This document shows positions 6,742-15,347 of a stretch of 64,000 nucleotides of DNA, piece after piece (positions within the stretch are counted from its first letter, which is position 1; the number at the start of each line of letters is the position of its first letter). The DNA comes from Anaerolineae bacterium. GTDB lineage: Bacteria; Chloroflexota; Anaerolineae; 4572-78; J111. Where the stretch lies: positions 38,042-102,041 of the forward strand of contig JAKLJP010000025.1 in NCBI GenBank assembly GCA_023151115.1, given 5' to 3'. Under the pieces are notes generated by a model that searched no databases, was not told where the DNA came from, and worked only from the letters and a program-made list of their open reading frames with translations. The position numbers and the translations under genes are program-made.

Positions 6742-8913
6742 ATGTCCATTGATTTTGCCCAAATCATTGCCGCCGAGCTGGGGATTCAGCGCCAGCAGGC
6801 CGCCCGCTCGATTGAACTGTTTGACAATGAAAACACCGTGCCTTTTGTGGCCCGCTACCGCAAAGAAGTGACCGGCGGACTGGACGAGGCCCAACTCCGC
6901 ACCATCCTGGAACGGCTGACCTACCTGCGGAACCTCGAAGCCCGCAAGGAAACTGTGCTCCACAGCATCGCCGAGCAGGGCAAGCTGACCGACGAACTAA
7001 ACCAGCGCATCGAGGCTGCCGACACCCTGCAAGCCGTCGAAGATTTGTACCTGCCCTACAAACCCAAACGCCGCACCCGCGCCACCATCGCCCGCGAACG
7101 CGGCCTGGAACCGCTGGCCCAGGCTATGCTGGCCCAGGAGCTAACCAAGGGCAATTTGGAGGAAATCGCGGCGACCTACCTCAGCGACGACGTGCCGACC
7201 ACCGAGGCCGCTTTTGCCGGCGCGTGCGACATCATCGCCGAAAGCGTGGCTGAAGACGCCGACACCCGCGCCGGCGTCCGTGAGCGCACCCGCAAGGAAG
7301 CCTGGCTGGTGGTCAGTGTGACCGACAAGGCCAAGGATGAGCGCGGCGTGTACGAAGTTTATTACGACTACCGGGAAAAACTGAGCGCCATCCCGCCGCA
7401 CCGCCTGCTGGCGATCAACCGGGGTGAGCGCGAAGGGGTGCTCAAGGTCAAACTCGATGGGCCGGACGACGAACTGATCCAAACGATCCAGGCCCGCATG
7501 GTCAAAAATCCCCGTTCCGTTTTTACCACCTATTTGCGCCAGGCCATCGCCGATGGTTACAAACGGCTGCTGGCTCCTTCGATTGAAAATGAGCTGCGCG
7601 GCGAGCTAACCGACACCTCCGATGAGCACGCCATTAACACCTTTGCCGCCAACCTGCGCCAATTGTTATTGCAGCCGCCCATCAAGGGCAAAACCATCAT
7701 TGGGATTGACCCCGGCTTCCGCACCGGCTGCAAAGTGGCCCTGGTAGACCCCACCGGCAAATTTCTGGGCGGCACGACGATCTATCCCCACGAACCACAA
7801 AAAAAGTGGAACGAGGCCAAAACCATTCTGCTCAAGCTCATCGAGCAGGGCGCCGACGTGATTGCCATCGGCAACGGCACCGCCAGCCGCGAAACCGAAA
7901 CTCTCGCCGCCGAGGTCATTGGCGAGGCCAAGACGCAAGACGCAAGATGCAAGACGCAACTGGCTTACGTCATCGTCAACGAAGCCGGCGCGTCGGTCTA
8001 CTCCGCCAGCGATCTGGCCCGCGCTGAATTTCCCGATTTGGACGTGAGCATGCGCGGGGCTATCTCCATCGCCCGGCGGCTGCAAGACCCGCTGGCCGAG
8101 CTGGTCAAAATTGACCCCAAATCCATCGGCGTGGGGCTGTACCAGCACGATGTGAACCAGAAGCACCTGGCCGAAACGCTGGATACGGTTGTCGAGAGCG
8201 CGGTTAACCACGTCGGGGTGGATGTCAACACGGCCAGCGCGGCGCTGCTGAGTTACGTCGCCGGGATTAGCCGGCGGGTGGCCGATGCCATTGTCAAACA
8301 TCGGGAAGAAAACGGCCCGTTCCGTCGCCGCGAGGAGCTGCGTAAAATCAAGGGGCTGGGCGACAAAACCTACCAGCAGGCCATTGGCTTTCTCAAAATC
8401 CCCGGCGGCGACCATCCGCTGGACAACACCTTTATCCACCCGGAAAGCTATCCGGTGGTCGAGCGGTTGTTTGCTCACCTCCAGGTGCGCGGCGATGAGA
8501 AAGAGCTGCCCGGTAAAATCGAAACATTGCGGAAGGGCAACTTGAAAGAGCTGGCCCGCCAACTGGATGTCGGCGAGCCAACCCTGGCCGATATTCTGGA
8601 GTCGTTAGCTAAACCGGGCCGCGACCCCCGCGACGAACTACCCGCGCCGCTGCTGCGCCAGGATGTGCTGAAGCTGGAGGATTTGAAAGAAGGCATGATC
8701 CTGAGCGGCACGGTGCGCAACGTGGTGGATTTTGGCGCATTTGTGGATATTGGGGTCAAGCAGGACGGGCTGGTTCACATCAGCCATCTGGCCGACCGTT
8801 ATATCAAAAGCCCCTTTGAAGTGGTCAGCGTCGGCGATGTGGTCAAGGTGAAGGTGATCAAAATTGACGCTCAGCGCGGGCGGATTGGCTTGAGTATGAA
8901 AGAGGCTGGTTGA
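6742..8913 (+). CDS. tex: Tex family transcription accessory / RNA-binding protein
   Basis: 723 residues with the full Tex architecture: N-terminal helical Tex_N (about 1-185), YqgF/RNase-H-like domain starting IIGIDPGFRTGC (about 318), helix-hairpin-helix segments (AALLSYVAGISRRVADAIV to KIKGLGDKTYQQA, about 500-555) and a C-terminal S1 domain (GMILSGTVRNVVDFGAFVDI to GRIGLSMKEA, about 650-720). Tex proteins bind nucleic acid and influence transcription and stress responses. Their exact role is unsettled. The GGAG five bases before ATG comes from a repeat word. Around residues 395-407 an extra stretch (AKTQDARCKTQ) is encoded by CAAGACG tandem words, between GEA and LAYVIVNEAGASVYSAS, where family members are normally contiguous. 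It lies in a loop of the RNase-H-like domain and keeps the frame. Confidence 0.95.
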   Translation: MSIDFAQIIAAELGIQRQQAARSIELFDNENTVPFVARYRKEVTGGLDEAQLRTILERLTYLRNLEARKETVLHSIAEQGKLTDELNQRIEAADTLQAVEDLYLPYKPKRRTRATIARERGLEPLAQAMLAQELTKGNLEEIAATYLSDDVPTTEAAFAGACDIIAESVAEDADTRAGVRERTRKEAWLVVSVTDKAKDERGVYEVYYDYREKLSAIPPHRLLAINRGEREGVLKVKLDGPDDELIQTIQARMVKNPRSVFTTYLRQAIADGYKRLLAPSIENELRGELTDTSDEHAINTFAANLRQLLLQPPIKGKTIIGIDPGFRTGCKVALVDPTGKFLGGTTIYPHEPQKKWNEAKTILLKLIEQGADVIAIGNGTASRETETLAAEVIGEAKTQDARCKTQLAYVIVNEAGASVYSASDLARAEFPDLDVSMRGAISIARRLQDPLAELVKIDPKSIGVGLYQHDVNQKHLAETLDTVVESAVNHVGVDVNTASAALLSYVAGISRRVADAIVKHREENGPFRRREELRKIKGLGDKTYQQAIGFLKIPGGDHPLDNTFIHPESYPVVERLFAHLQVRGDEKELPGKIETLRKGNLKELARQLDVGEPTLADILESLAKPGRDPRDELPAPLLRQDVLKLEDLKEGMILSGTVRNVVDFGAFVDIGVKQDGLVHISHLADRYIKSPFEVVSVGDVVKVKVIKIDAQRGRIGLSMKEAG
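7928..7961. repeat. Tandem words 'CAAGACG' inside tex
   Basis: Four imperfect copies of a CAAGACG/CAAGATG word (AAGACGCAAGACGCAAGATG...) lie in frame within tex. The word family also builds the intergenic elements at 24508-24560 and 63657-63716. No complementary arm is present here. Confidence 0.8.
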
Positions 8914-8917
8914 GGGA

Positions 8918-8956
8918 ACGCTGATGACGCTGATCCTCGCTGATTTGCGCTGATCT
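8918..8956. repeat. Tandem words 'CGCTGAT' after tex
   Basis: Four copies of a CGCTGAT word (ACGCTGATGACGCTGATCCT and onward) begin five bases after the tex stop codon. No complementary arm is evident, unlike most other elements of this kind in the window. Confidence 0.75.
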
Positions 8957-9006
8957 TAAAAAGATGCTCGCAAGGTACGTAAAGTTTAGAGGTTCAGGCT
9001 CAAAGC

Positions 9007-9045
9007 GGGTCTGCGACCCACGTCAGTCGGGGGTCTGCGACCCCC
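9007..9045. repeat. Pair of GGTCTGCGACC palindromes
   Basis: Two inverted repeats share a core: GGGTCTGCGACCC (9007-9019) and GGGGGTCTGCGACCCCC (9029-9045). They are flanked by a direct repeat GTAAAGTTTA at 8979-8988 and 9054-9063. The reverse-complement core occurs again at 37549-37565. They could act as terminator-like structures after tex or as a REP-type element. Confidence 0.75.
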
Positions 9046-9084
9046 TCCGAGCAGTAAAGTTTAAAAGGCAATAGTAAATCAACC

Positions 9085-10263
9085 ATGAAAATCCTCATAT
9101 TAGGCAGCGGCTTGATGGGACCAGCCGTCGCTTTTAACGCGATGGCCGATCCGGAAGTGGCCCAGGTTTTTCTGGCCGACGCTGACCCAGGCCAACTGGA
9201 TGCAGCCATGCGCGGTCTGGCCGGAAAACCGGGTGCGGCTAAACTCAGCCCGATTCAACTTGATCTCAACGATCAGGCTGTCGCCGTCGAAGTAATGACC
9301 GGCTGCCAGGGTGTCGTCGCGGCACTGCCCCGGCCGGTGAGCATTTTGGGCATTCGGGCCGCGCTGCGAGCGGGCGTACCCCTGGTTGACCTGACTTGGC
9401 CCGCCGACGAGCACATGCCGGGACTGCACCGGGAAGTCGAAGCCGCCAACGGCCTGATTATCCCCGGCTGTGGGGTCGAGCCGGGGCTGACCGAAATTTT
9501 GGCCCGTCACCTGGCCGAGCAGTTGGATCAGGTGGACGAACTGCATATCAAATGTGGCGGCATCCCCGCCGCGCCGAGCGGGCCGCTGGGGTACAAAATT
9601 GTCTTTGGCGGCAAACAGTTGCCCCTGCGCGAGCAGGACGGGCGTTTGGTCGAAGACGGCCAGCTTAAGTTTGTGCCGCGTTACTCCGGCGTCGAAAGCG
9701 TGACCTTCCCCGGCGTGGGCGAACTGGAAGCCTGGCACGAAACCTTTATGCCCTGGCTGCTGGACCTGCCGATCCTCAAACATCTAAAAAGCGGCAGCCA
9801 AAAAACCATCCGCTGGCCCGGCTACGCGGCCAAAGTGACCGTACTCAAAGAGTTGGGGCTATTGAGCCTGGAGCCGGTCGAGGTGGAGGGGGTCAAGGTT
9901 GCGCCCAAAAAGCTGCTCGATGCGCTGCTCTATCCCCAGGTGGCAATGAAAGAAGGCGAGCGGGATATTACCCTGCTGCGGGTGGAGGCCAGCGGACAGA
10001 AAGCGGGCCAGCCATGCCGCTGCCAGGCCGAAATGGTAGATTATTACGACGCAGTGGAAGGTTTCACCTCGATGGCCCGGACGACTGCCTTTACCGGGGC
10101 AATTGTAGCCCGCATGGTGGGTCGGGGCGAGATAACTGAGCGCGGCCTGCTGACGCCGGAGCAGGTGATCGTTGGCCCTCTCTTCGAGCGGTTGAGGGCG
10201 GAATTGGCGGCGGCGAAGGTTCACTTTAGCATAACCAGCGAGCCATTTTATAAAACTCCTTGA
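9085..10263 (+). CDS. Saccharopine dehydrogenase-like oxidoreductase
   Basis: 392 residues. The N-terminal Rossmann fold begins MKILILGSGLMGPAVAF (glycine-rich 7-12), with LADADPGQLDAA as the second strand and helix. The nucleotide pocket and substrate domain contain GCGVEPGLTEILARHLAE and GGIPAAPSGPLGYKI, typical of saccharopine dehydrogenase and L-lysine/amino-acid dehydrogenase relatives. A C-terminal alpha/beta catalytic segment with TAFTGAIVARM follows. Such enzymes carry out NAD(P)-linked oxidation of lysine, saccharopine or related amines. No lysine-pathway partner is adjacent, so the substrate is open. The ribosome site is weak (AAAAGG about 15 bases upstream). Confidence 0.85.
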   Translation: MKILILGSGLMGPAVAFNAMADPEVAQVFLADADPGQLDAAMRGLAGKPGAAKLSPIQLDLNDQAVAVEVMTGCQGVVAALPRPVSILGIRAALRAGVPLVDLTWPADEHMPGLHREVEAANGLIIPGCGVEPGLTEILARHLAEQLDQVDELHIKCGGIPAAPSGPLGYKIVFGGKQLPLREQDGRLVEDGQLKFVPRYSGVESVTFPGVGELEAWHETFMPWLLDLPILKHLKSGSQKTIRWPGYAAKVTVLKELGLLSLEPVEVEGVKVAPKKLLDALLYPQVAMKEGERDITLLRVEASGQKAGQPCRCQAEMVDYYDAVEGFTSMARTTAFTGAIVARMVGRGEITERGLLTPEQVIVGPLFERLRAELAAAKVHFSITSEPFYKTP

Positions 10264-10311
10264 CGTCCATGCCCAACCTCGCTTTGGTAGGCCGCCCCGG
10301 TACAGATGGCC

Positions 10312-10482
10312 GCCGGGACAAACGACCACCACATCACCCACCTGGAAGGGTGCGACTTTCTCCGCCACGATCTGGTCGCCGTGCTTAACCTGCGCCATTG
10401 TGGGCATCAACTGACCCCAAGCGCTGACCGCGTTCCGGGCGAGGATCATCCCGCTGAGCCAAATGAGGGGGGTCAAGCTCAT
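10312..10482 (-). pseudogene. Gene relic, possible P-type ATPase actuator fragment
   Basis: Within the 345-base gap 10264-10608 a minus-strand stretch reads MSLTPLIWLSGMILARNAV, then LMPTMAQVKHGDQIV and FQVGDVVVVCPGGHL. The pattern '...V..GD....E.V..FQVGDVVVV.PG' resembles the start of the actuator domain of heavy-metal P-type ATPases. The frame then runs into the neighbouring gene without any further match. Upstream, 10483-10608, another minus-strand frame (IPAEIEFKTKPEPGQKM) stops at TAA and is out of phase. I read this as remains of a lost gene. The family assignment is weak. Confidence 0.4.
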
Positions 10483-10608
10483 ATCAGCCAGAGTATTACT
10501 GAGATAACATTTGTACCGCCTGAATCATCTTCTGGCCCGGTTCTGGTTTGGTCTTAAACTCAATCTCAGCCGGAATGCCACACTTCTGCCGCCGTCCAAT
10601 GAATAACG

Positions 10609-12540
10609 TCAAGCCATAGGCTGTGAAATAGATCGAAATTGGGTCTGGTACAACCGGGCATACAGGCCACCCTGGGCTAACAGTTCCTCGTGAGCCGAAC
10701 GAGACCCACTCCGGCGACCTTGCTCAACCAATCCGCCTTCGTTCATCACCAGAATTAGATCAGCGGCCAGGATGGTGCTGAGCCGGTGTGCGATCACCAG
10801 GCTGGTACGATTTTTCATAATCCGTTCCAACGCTTCCTGGATCAAGGCTTCGCTCTCGCTGTCCAGGCTGCTGGTGGCTTCGTCCAGCACCAAGATGCGC
10901 GGATCTTTAAGAATCACGCGAGCAATCGCCATCCGCTGCTTCTCCCCTCCGCTGAGGCGATACCCCCGCTCACCCACCACCGTGTCATACCCCTCCGGCA
11001 ATCCGGCAATAAAGTGATGGATGTTGGCCGCTTCGCAGGCAGCTTCGATTTCGGCCTGGCTAGCCTTGGGTTTGGCATACAATAAATTAGCCTTAATGCT
11101 ATCGTGAAATAGATAGGTTTCTTGCGTCACCATCCCAATGGCCGAAACCAACGACTGTTGGGTCACGTCTCGCAAATCGTGCCCATCCAGACAGATGCGG
11201 CCCTCAGTGGGATCATACAGCCGGGGTAGTAGATAGGTGATGGTGGTTTTTCCGGCCCCGCTGGGGCCGACCAATGCCGCCAGTTGGCCGGGTTTAATCT
11301 CAAAACTAATATTTTTGATAGCCATACTGCGGCTGGATACCCTGGCCGGGGTGGCCGCCGAGTGACCGTTATCGTTGCCCACTGAGCGGTCTACGGTTAG
11401 CCCCAGCGCTCCGGCCCCCCCATCGCCGCCTTCCGTGTAGCTGAATGATACGTTCTCAAAGGTAACTCGCCCGGCCACATTTTTTAACTCGACCGCACCC
11501 GGTTTTTCCTGTATTTCAAAGGGCAGATCGATAATTTCAAAAACCCGCTCAAAACTGACCATACTGGTAGCCAACTCAAGGTGGGCATTACTCATGGCGC
11601 TCAACGGCCCATACAACTGGTTTAAGTAGGCCCCAAAGGCCACAATAGTTCCAACCGTAAATACTCCGATAATGACCAGATAACCGCCAACGCCAAACAC
11701 TATCGCTGTCCCGATGGCCCCCACTACGCCTAACCCCATAAAGAACCAGCGCCCAATCATTGCCGAACGGACCCCAATTTGCGCTACCTGTCCACTCCGC
11801 TCTCGAAACCGCTCTATCTCATCATGCTGCCGGCCAAACAGTTTGACCAGCAACACCCCACTCACGTTGAGCGTTTCATGCATCAACGCATTCATTTTGG
11901 CGTTCAAGTCCAGGCTTTCCCGCCGGACTTCCCGCAGTAAGCGCCCGACCCGGCGGGTTGGTAAAATAAACAGCGGTAAGATAGCGACACTCAACAACGT
12001 CAAGCGCCATTCCAATGTCAACATAATCGCCAGCGTTGAAATCACCGTGACCAGGTTGGTGAGGACATTGATAAACGTGCCGGTCAAGGCGCTTTGCGCG
12101 CCGACCACATCGTTGTTGAGTCTGCTCATTAATTCACCCGTCTTTGAATGGGTAAAAAATCTGAGGCCCATGGCATGCAAATGGTTGAACAAAACATTCC
12201 GTAGATCGGCAATCAGATGCTCACCGATGGTGGCACTGAGGTAACGTTGACCCAGGCCAATAAAAGCATTAATGATAGGTATTCCAATCATGCCCAGGGT
12301 CAGCCAGATCAAGCGGGTCACATCTTGATTGGGCAGGGCGTTGTCAATTAAATCTCGATAAAGAAGCGGCGGAATAAGGCTAAGGCCGGTAATCGCAAAA
12401 ATGGTGATTAACAAGCCGACAGTTTTAAGCCGATAGGGTTTAGCATAACCCCACACCCGTCGTAATAGTGCCAAGCTGACTTGAGGCCGATCTCGTTCCT
12501 CATCATAACGGATATAACTCCACCAACCACCGTGCCACAT
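10609..12540 (-). CDS. ABC exporter half-transporter (permease fused to ATPase)
   Basis: 643 residues of MsbA/LmrA-like type. A six-helix membrane domain occupies about 35-345. The ATPase domain has Walker A GPSGAGKTT (near 425), Q-loop TQETYLF, signature LSGGEKQRMAIAR (near 528), Walker B ILVLDEATSSLDSE and H-loop VIAHRLSTI. Such half-transporters dimerise and export lipids, peptides or drugs. The start is fixed by AAGGAGAAAATCT before ATG. A glycine/serine-rich stretch of about 35 residues (TEGGDGGAG to RVSSRS) interrupts the first strand region of the ATPase, longer than usual. A frequent partner half-transporter is missing, but a short copy of this gene's start lies just upstream. The substrate is unknown. 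Confidence 0.93.
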   Translation of the reverse strand: MWHGGWWSYIRYDEERDRPQVSLALLRRVWGYAKPYRLKTVGLLITIFAITGLSLIPPLLYRDLIDNALPNQDVTRLIWLTLGMIGIPIINAFIGLGQRYLSATIGEHLIADLRNVLFNHLHAMGLRFFTHSKTGELMSRLNNDVVGAQSALTGTFINVLTNLVTVISTLAIMLTLEWRLTLLSVAILPLFILPTRRVGRLLREVRRESLDLNAKMNALMHETLNVSGVLLVKLFGRQHDEIERFRERSGQVAQIGVRSAMIGRWFFMGLGVVGAIGTAIVFGVGGYLVIIGVFTVGTIVAFGAYLNQLYGPLSAMSNAHLELATSMVSFERVFEIIDLPFEIQEKPGAVELKNVAGRVTFENVSFSYTEGGDGGAGALGLTVDRSVGNDNGHSAATPARVSSRSMAIKNISFEIKPGQLAALVGPSGAGKTTITYLLPRLYDPTEGRICLDGHDLRDVTQQSLVSAIGMVTQETYLFHDSIKANLLYAKPKASQAEIEAACEAANIHHFIAGLPEGYDTVVGERGYRLSGGEKQRMAIARVILKDPRILVLDEATSSLDSESEALIQEALERIMKNRTSLVIAHRLSTILAADLILVMNEGGLVEQGRRSGSRSAHEELLAQGGLYARLYQTQFRSISQPMA

Positions 12541-12572
12541 AGATTTTCTCCTTAAATTCTGAGGTGCAGCTA

Positions 12573-12600
12573 ATTATACCAGACTCTAGCGGTGATAACA
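12573..12600 (-). promoter_or_regulatory. Candidate promoter of the ABC exporter gene
   Basis: On the minus strand a perfect TATAAT (12578-12573) lies about 33 bases before the ATG. Around the -35 position there is an inverted repeat AGCGG...CCGCT that could be a binding site. The -35 hexamer itself is poor. Confidence 0.45.
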
Positions 12601-12625
12601 TCCGCTAAATAGTCAGGAGAAACCC

Positions 12626-12654
12626 GTAAAAAAGGACAGGTATCACACCTGTCC
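12626..12654 (-). terminator. Intrinsic terminator in the ABC exporter leader
   Basis: On the minus strand the stem GGACAGGT/ACCTGTCC (12654-12634, five-base loop) is followed by TTTTTT. It lies upstream of the TATAAT at 12573-12578, so it would stop transcripts coming from further upstream rather than those from that promoter. Confidence 0.8.
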
Positions 12655-12687
12655 ATATTGTAACTCCACCAAACTACCATGCCACAT
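12643..12687 (-). pseudogene. Decayed copy of the ABC exporter start, or leader peptide
   Basis: A 14-codon frame reads MWHGSLVELQYGQV and stops inside the terminator stem. The exporter itself begins MWHGGWWSYIRYDEER. The two DNA starts match almost base for base over about 25 bases, apart from one extra T, which shifts the frame. It is either the stump of a tandem half-transporter gene lost by deletion or a leader peptide tied to the terminator. There is no clear ribosome-binding site. Confidence 0.6.
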
Positions 12688-12816
12688 AGTAACGAATAGC
12701 TTAGTGGGGGTAAAAAGCGCAAACCGATGCACTGTATAGGGTTGAATAGGACGTTGCCCAAATCTATTGATCGCCACCTTTGCCAGAGAAGGGCACAACA
12801 GCAAAGTCACTCGTTT

Positions 12817-15336
12817 CTAGCGCTTTGCCGGCCCGCCGAAGATGACTGTGCCGGTCAAACGGAACCTGCTCCGTGCCCGAATATCCTGCGACGAGCTGCC
12901 GACCAATACCTCAAACTCACCGGCCTCCGCGACCCACGCCTGCTGCGCGTCGTCCCAGTAGGCCAGGGCTTGCCGGTCGAGGGTCAACGTCACCGTCTTC
13001 GTCTCGCCGGGCGCCAGGGCAACCTTGGCAAAACCTTTTAGCTCCTTCGGGGGACGGGTAAGGCGGGCCGCAACATCACGCACGTACAATTGGGCCACCT
13101 CTTGCCCCGGCCGCGGGCCGGTGTTGGTCACCTCCACGGTGACGGCCAATTGACCATCCGGGGCAATAGTCTCTGCGCTGAGGCGCAGATTGGCGTAGGC
13201 AAAGCTAGTATAGGAAAGGCCCAAGCCGAAGGGGAACAGCGGCTCGATTCGCTTCTTCTCGTAGTAACGGTAGCCCACAAAAATGCCCTCACCGTAGCGC
13301 ACCCGGCCATTCTCGCCGGGGTAGTTGATAAAGGCCGGATTATCTTCCAGTCGAACCGGGAAGGTTTGGGGCAGCTTGCCGGAGGGGTTGACTTCGCCAA
13401 ACAACACATCGGCGATGGCGTTGCCGCACTCCTGGCCGGGATACCAGGCTTGCATGACCCCGGCCACCTGATCGAGCCAGGGCATGGTCACCGGCCCGCC
13501 CGTTTGCAGCACCACCACCGTGCGGGGATTGGCGGCAGCGACACGGGCAATCAGTTCATTCTGGCGACCCACCAGATCCATATGGGGCCGGTCTTGCCCC
13601 TCGCTGTCCCACTCGCCGGTCAAACCGGCGCAGATGACGGCCACATCGGCGGTGGCGGCCAGAGCTACCGCCCGTTCAATCGCTTCATCGCCGAGCGGCT
13701 GGAACATGCCCACCCGTAACGCCGCCAGGACAGAGGCATTTTGACGGCTGTATTCAATCACCAAATCGTAACTCTGCCCGGCCTGGAACTCGATCACGCC
13801 GGTAGCTTCCCGGCTGCCAAAGCCAAAGTAACTGTCGCCCGGCTGCCAGGCGGCCCAATTATCTACCACCAACTGCCCATTGACGAATAGGCGGCTCAAC
13901 CCGGCGCTGACCAGGCTGAAATGATGCTCCCCACTCGTTTCAGGGGTCAAACGGGCGGTGAAACGGGCCGAAAAGTGAGCCGAGTTTACGCCCGGCCCGG
14001 CGGGGTCGAACCACATCACTTCCGTTTCCGGCGTTTGTTTGCGGAAGACCACCGGGCCGGACAGGTCGAGGCTGTTGAAATATTCGGCGCTGAGGCCCGG
14101 CTGTCCCTCCAGCGAGACAAGCTGCCGGCCGGAGAGCAGGGGCAAATATTTGTAATTGGTGCAGCCCGGTTCGTAACCAATCTCAACAACTTCCCCCGCC
14201 TGGGCCGTAATCCCTTCCAGGGGACTGACCCGGTAGTGGGCGTTGACCTGGGCGCTGCCGCCGCCCATAATCTGGGCAGTTTTGGCGTTGGGGCCGATCA
14301 CGGCCAGCGTGGTTAGTTTCTTTTTATCCAGCGGCAGAACTCCATCGTTCTTGAGCAAGACAATACCTTCGGCCCCGGCGCGCCGGATGAGGGCGCGGTG
14401 CTCCGGACGGTCGAGGGCCTGTTCGTCGGGAATGGCCGGATCGTCAAATGCGCCCACTCGCGCAATGAGGCGCAGCACCCGCCGGGCGCTTTCCTGCACT
14501 GCCTCGGCGCTGACCTGTCCCGCTTGGACAGCCTGGACCAGTTTTGCTCCCCGTTCTCTGGTTGGGCCGGGCATCTCTAAATCGAGACCCGACTCAACCG
14601 AAGTCAGGCTGTGATGGGCAAACCAGTCGGACATCACCACGCCATCGAAGCCCCATTCATCCTTGAGAATACCGCGCAACAACTGGGGGTGGTCTCCCGC
14701 GTACGTGCCGTTGACTTTGTTATACCCGCTCATCACCGCCCACACCTTTGCTTCTTTGACCGCCGCTTCAAAGGGCGGCAGGTAGATTTCGCGCAGGGGG
14801 CGCTCGTCAATTTCGGAACTGATGGTCATGCGTTGAAATTCTGACTCGTTGCCGACATAGTGCTTGACGGTGGCCGCCACGCCCCGGCTCTGCACGCCTT
14901 TGATATAGGCGACAACTATTTGGGCCGACAGGAACGGGTCTTCGGAATAGCACTCAAAGTTGCGGCCATTCAGCGTGGAACGGTGGATGTTTACCGTTGG
15001 TCCCAGCAGCACCCGCGCCCCTTTGGATTGGGCTTCCTCGCCCAGAGCTTGACCGACTTGCCCCACCAGCTCTGTATTCCAGGTGGAGGCCAGGGAAACC
15101 CCCACCGGGAAGCAGGCCGCCGGCACGCCGCCGACCAGAGCGCCGCCGCCGCGCGCCCCGTTGGGGCCATCGCTCACTTTGATAGCCGGAATACCCAGCC
15201 GCTCGACCGGGACGGTCAACCAAAAGGATGCTCCGGCTAATAAAGAGACTTGTTCTTCCAGGGTCATAGTTTGCAAAAGCACGTCAAGGCGCGCTTCCAT
15301 ATCGGTTATAGTAAGATTATCGGTTTGGGTGGTCAT
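12817..15336 (-). CDS. GH3 beta-glucosidase with inserted PA14 domain
   Basis: 839 residues, the typical size for PA14-containing GH3 enzymes, which release terminal beta-glucose (or related sugars) from oligosaccharides. The barrel domain carries VSDGPNGARG (54-63), KHYVGNESE (158-166) and the nucleophile region GVVMSDW with Asp237. The second domain has GLTGEWDSEGQDR, where the acid/base glutamate probably lies. A PA14 module (about 400-540, LSAEYFNS to LFVNGQLVVDNW) sits inside it and may shape the binding site. The C-terminal fibronectin-III-like domain contains GQEVAQLYV and RPPKELKGF. No signal peptide is seen, so it likely acts on imported glycosides. It is the last gene of the sugar operon, 11 bases after the VOC gene. 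Confidence 0.95.
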   Translation of the reverse strand: MTTQTDNLTITDMEARLDVLLQTMTLEEQVSLLAGASFWLTVPVERLGIPAIKVSDGPNGARGGGALVGGVPAACFPVGVSLASTWNTELVGQVGQALGEEAQSKGARVLLGPTVNIHRSTLNGRNFECYSEDPFLSAQIVVAYIKGVQSRGVAATVKHYVGNESEFQRMTISSEIDERPLREIYLPPFEAAVKEAKVWAVMSGYNKVNGTYAGDHPQLLRGILKDEWGFDGVVMSDWFAHHSLTSVESGLDLEMPGPTRERGAKLVQAVQAGQVSAEAVQESARRVLRLIARVGAFDDPAIPDEQALDRPEHRALIRRAGAEGIVLLKNDGVLPLDKKKLTTLAVIGPNAKTAQIMGGGSAQVNAHYRVSPLEGITAQAGEVVEIGYEPGCTNYKYLPLLSGRQLVSLEGQPGLSAEYFNSLDLSGPVVFRKQTPETEVMWFDPAGPGVNSAHFSARFTARLTPETSGEHHFSLVSAGLSRLFVNGQLVVDNWAAWQPGDSYFGFGSREATGVIEFQAGQSYDLVIEYSRQNASVLAALRVGMFQPLGDEAIERAVALAATADVAVICAGLTGEWDSEGQDRPHMDLVGRQNELIARVAAANPRTVVVLQTGGPVTMPWLDQVAGVMQAWYPGQECGNAIADVLFGEVNPSGKLPQTFPVRLEDNPAFINYPGENGRVRYGEGIFVGYRYYEKKRIEPLFPFGLGLSYTSFAYANLRLSAETIAPDGQLAVTVEVTNTGPRPGQEVAQLYVRDVAARLTRPPKELKGFAKVALAPGETKTVTLTLDRQALAYWDDAQQAWVAEAGEFEVLVGSSSQDIRARSRFRLTGTVIFGGPAKR

Positions 15337-15347
15337 ACTTCCTCTTT

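Noticed and set aside
7666..8562. 298-codon open frame opposite tex
   Set aside because: Shadow of a conserved gene in GC-rich DNA; no recognisable domain.
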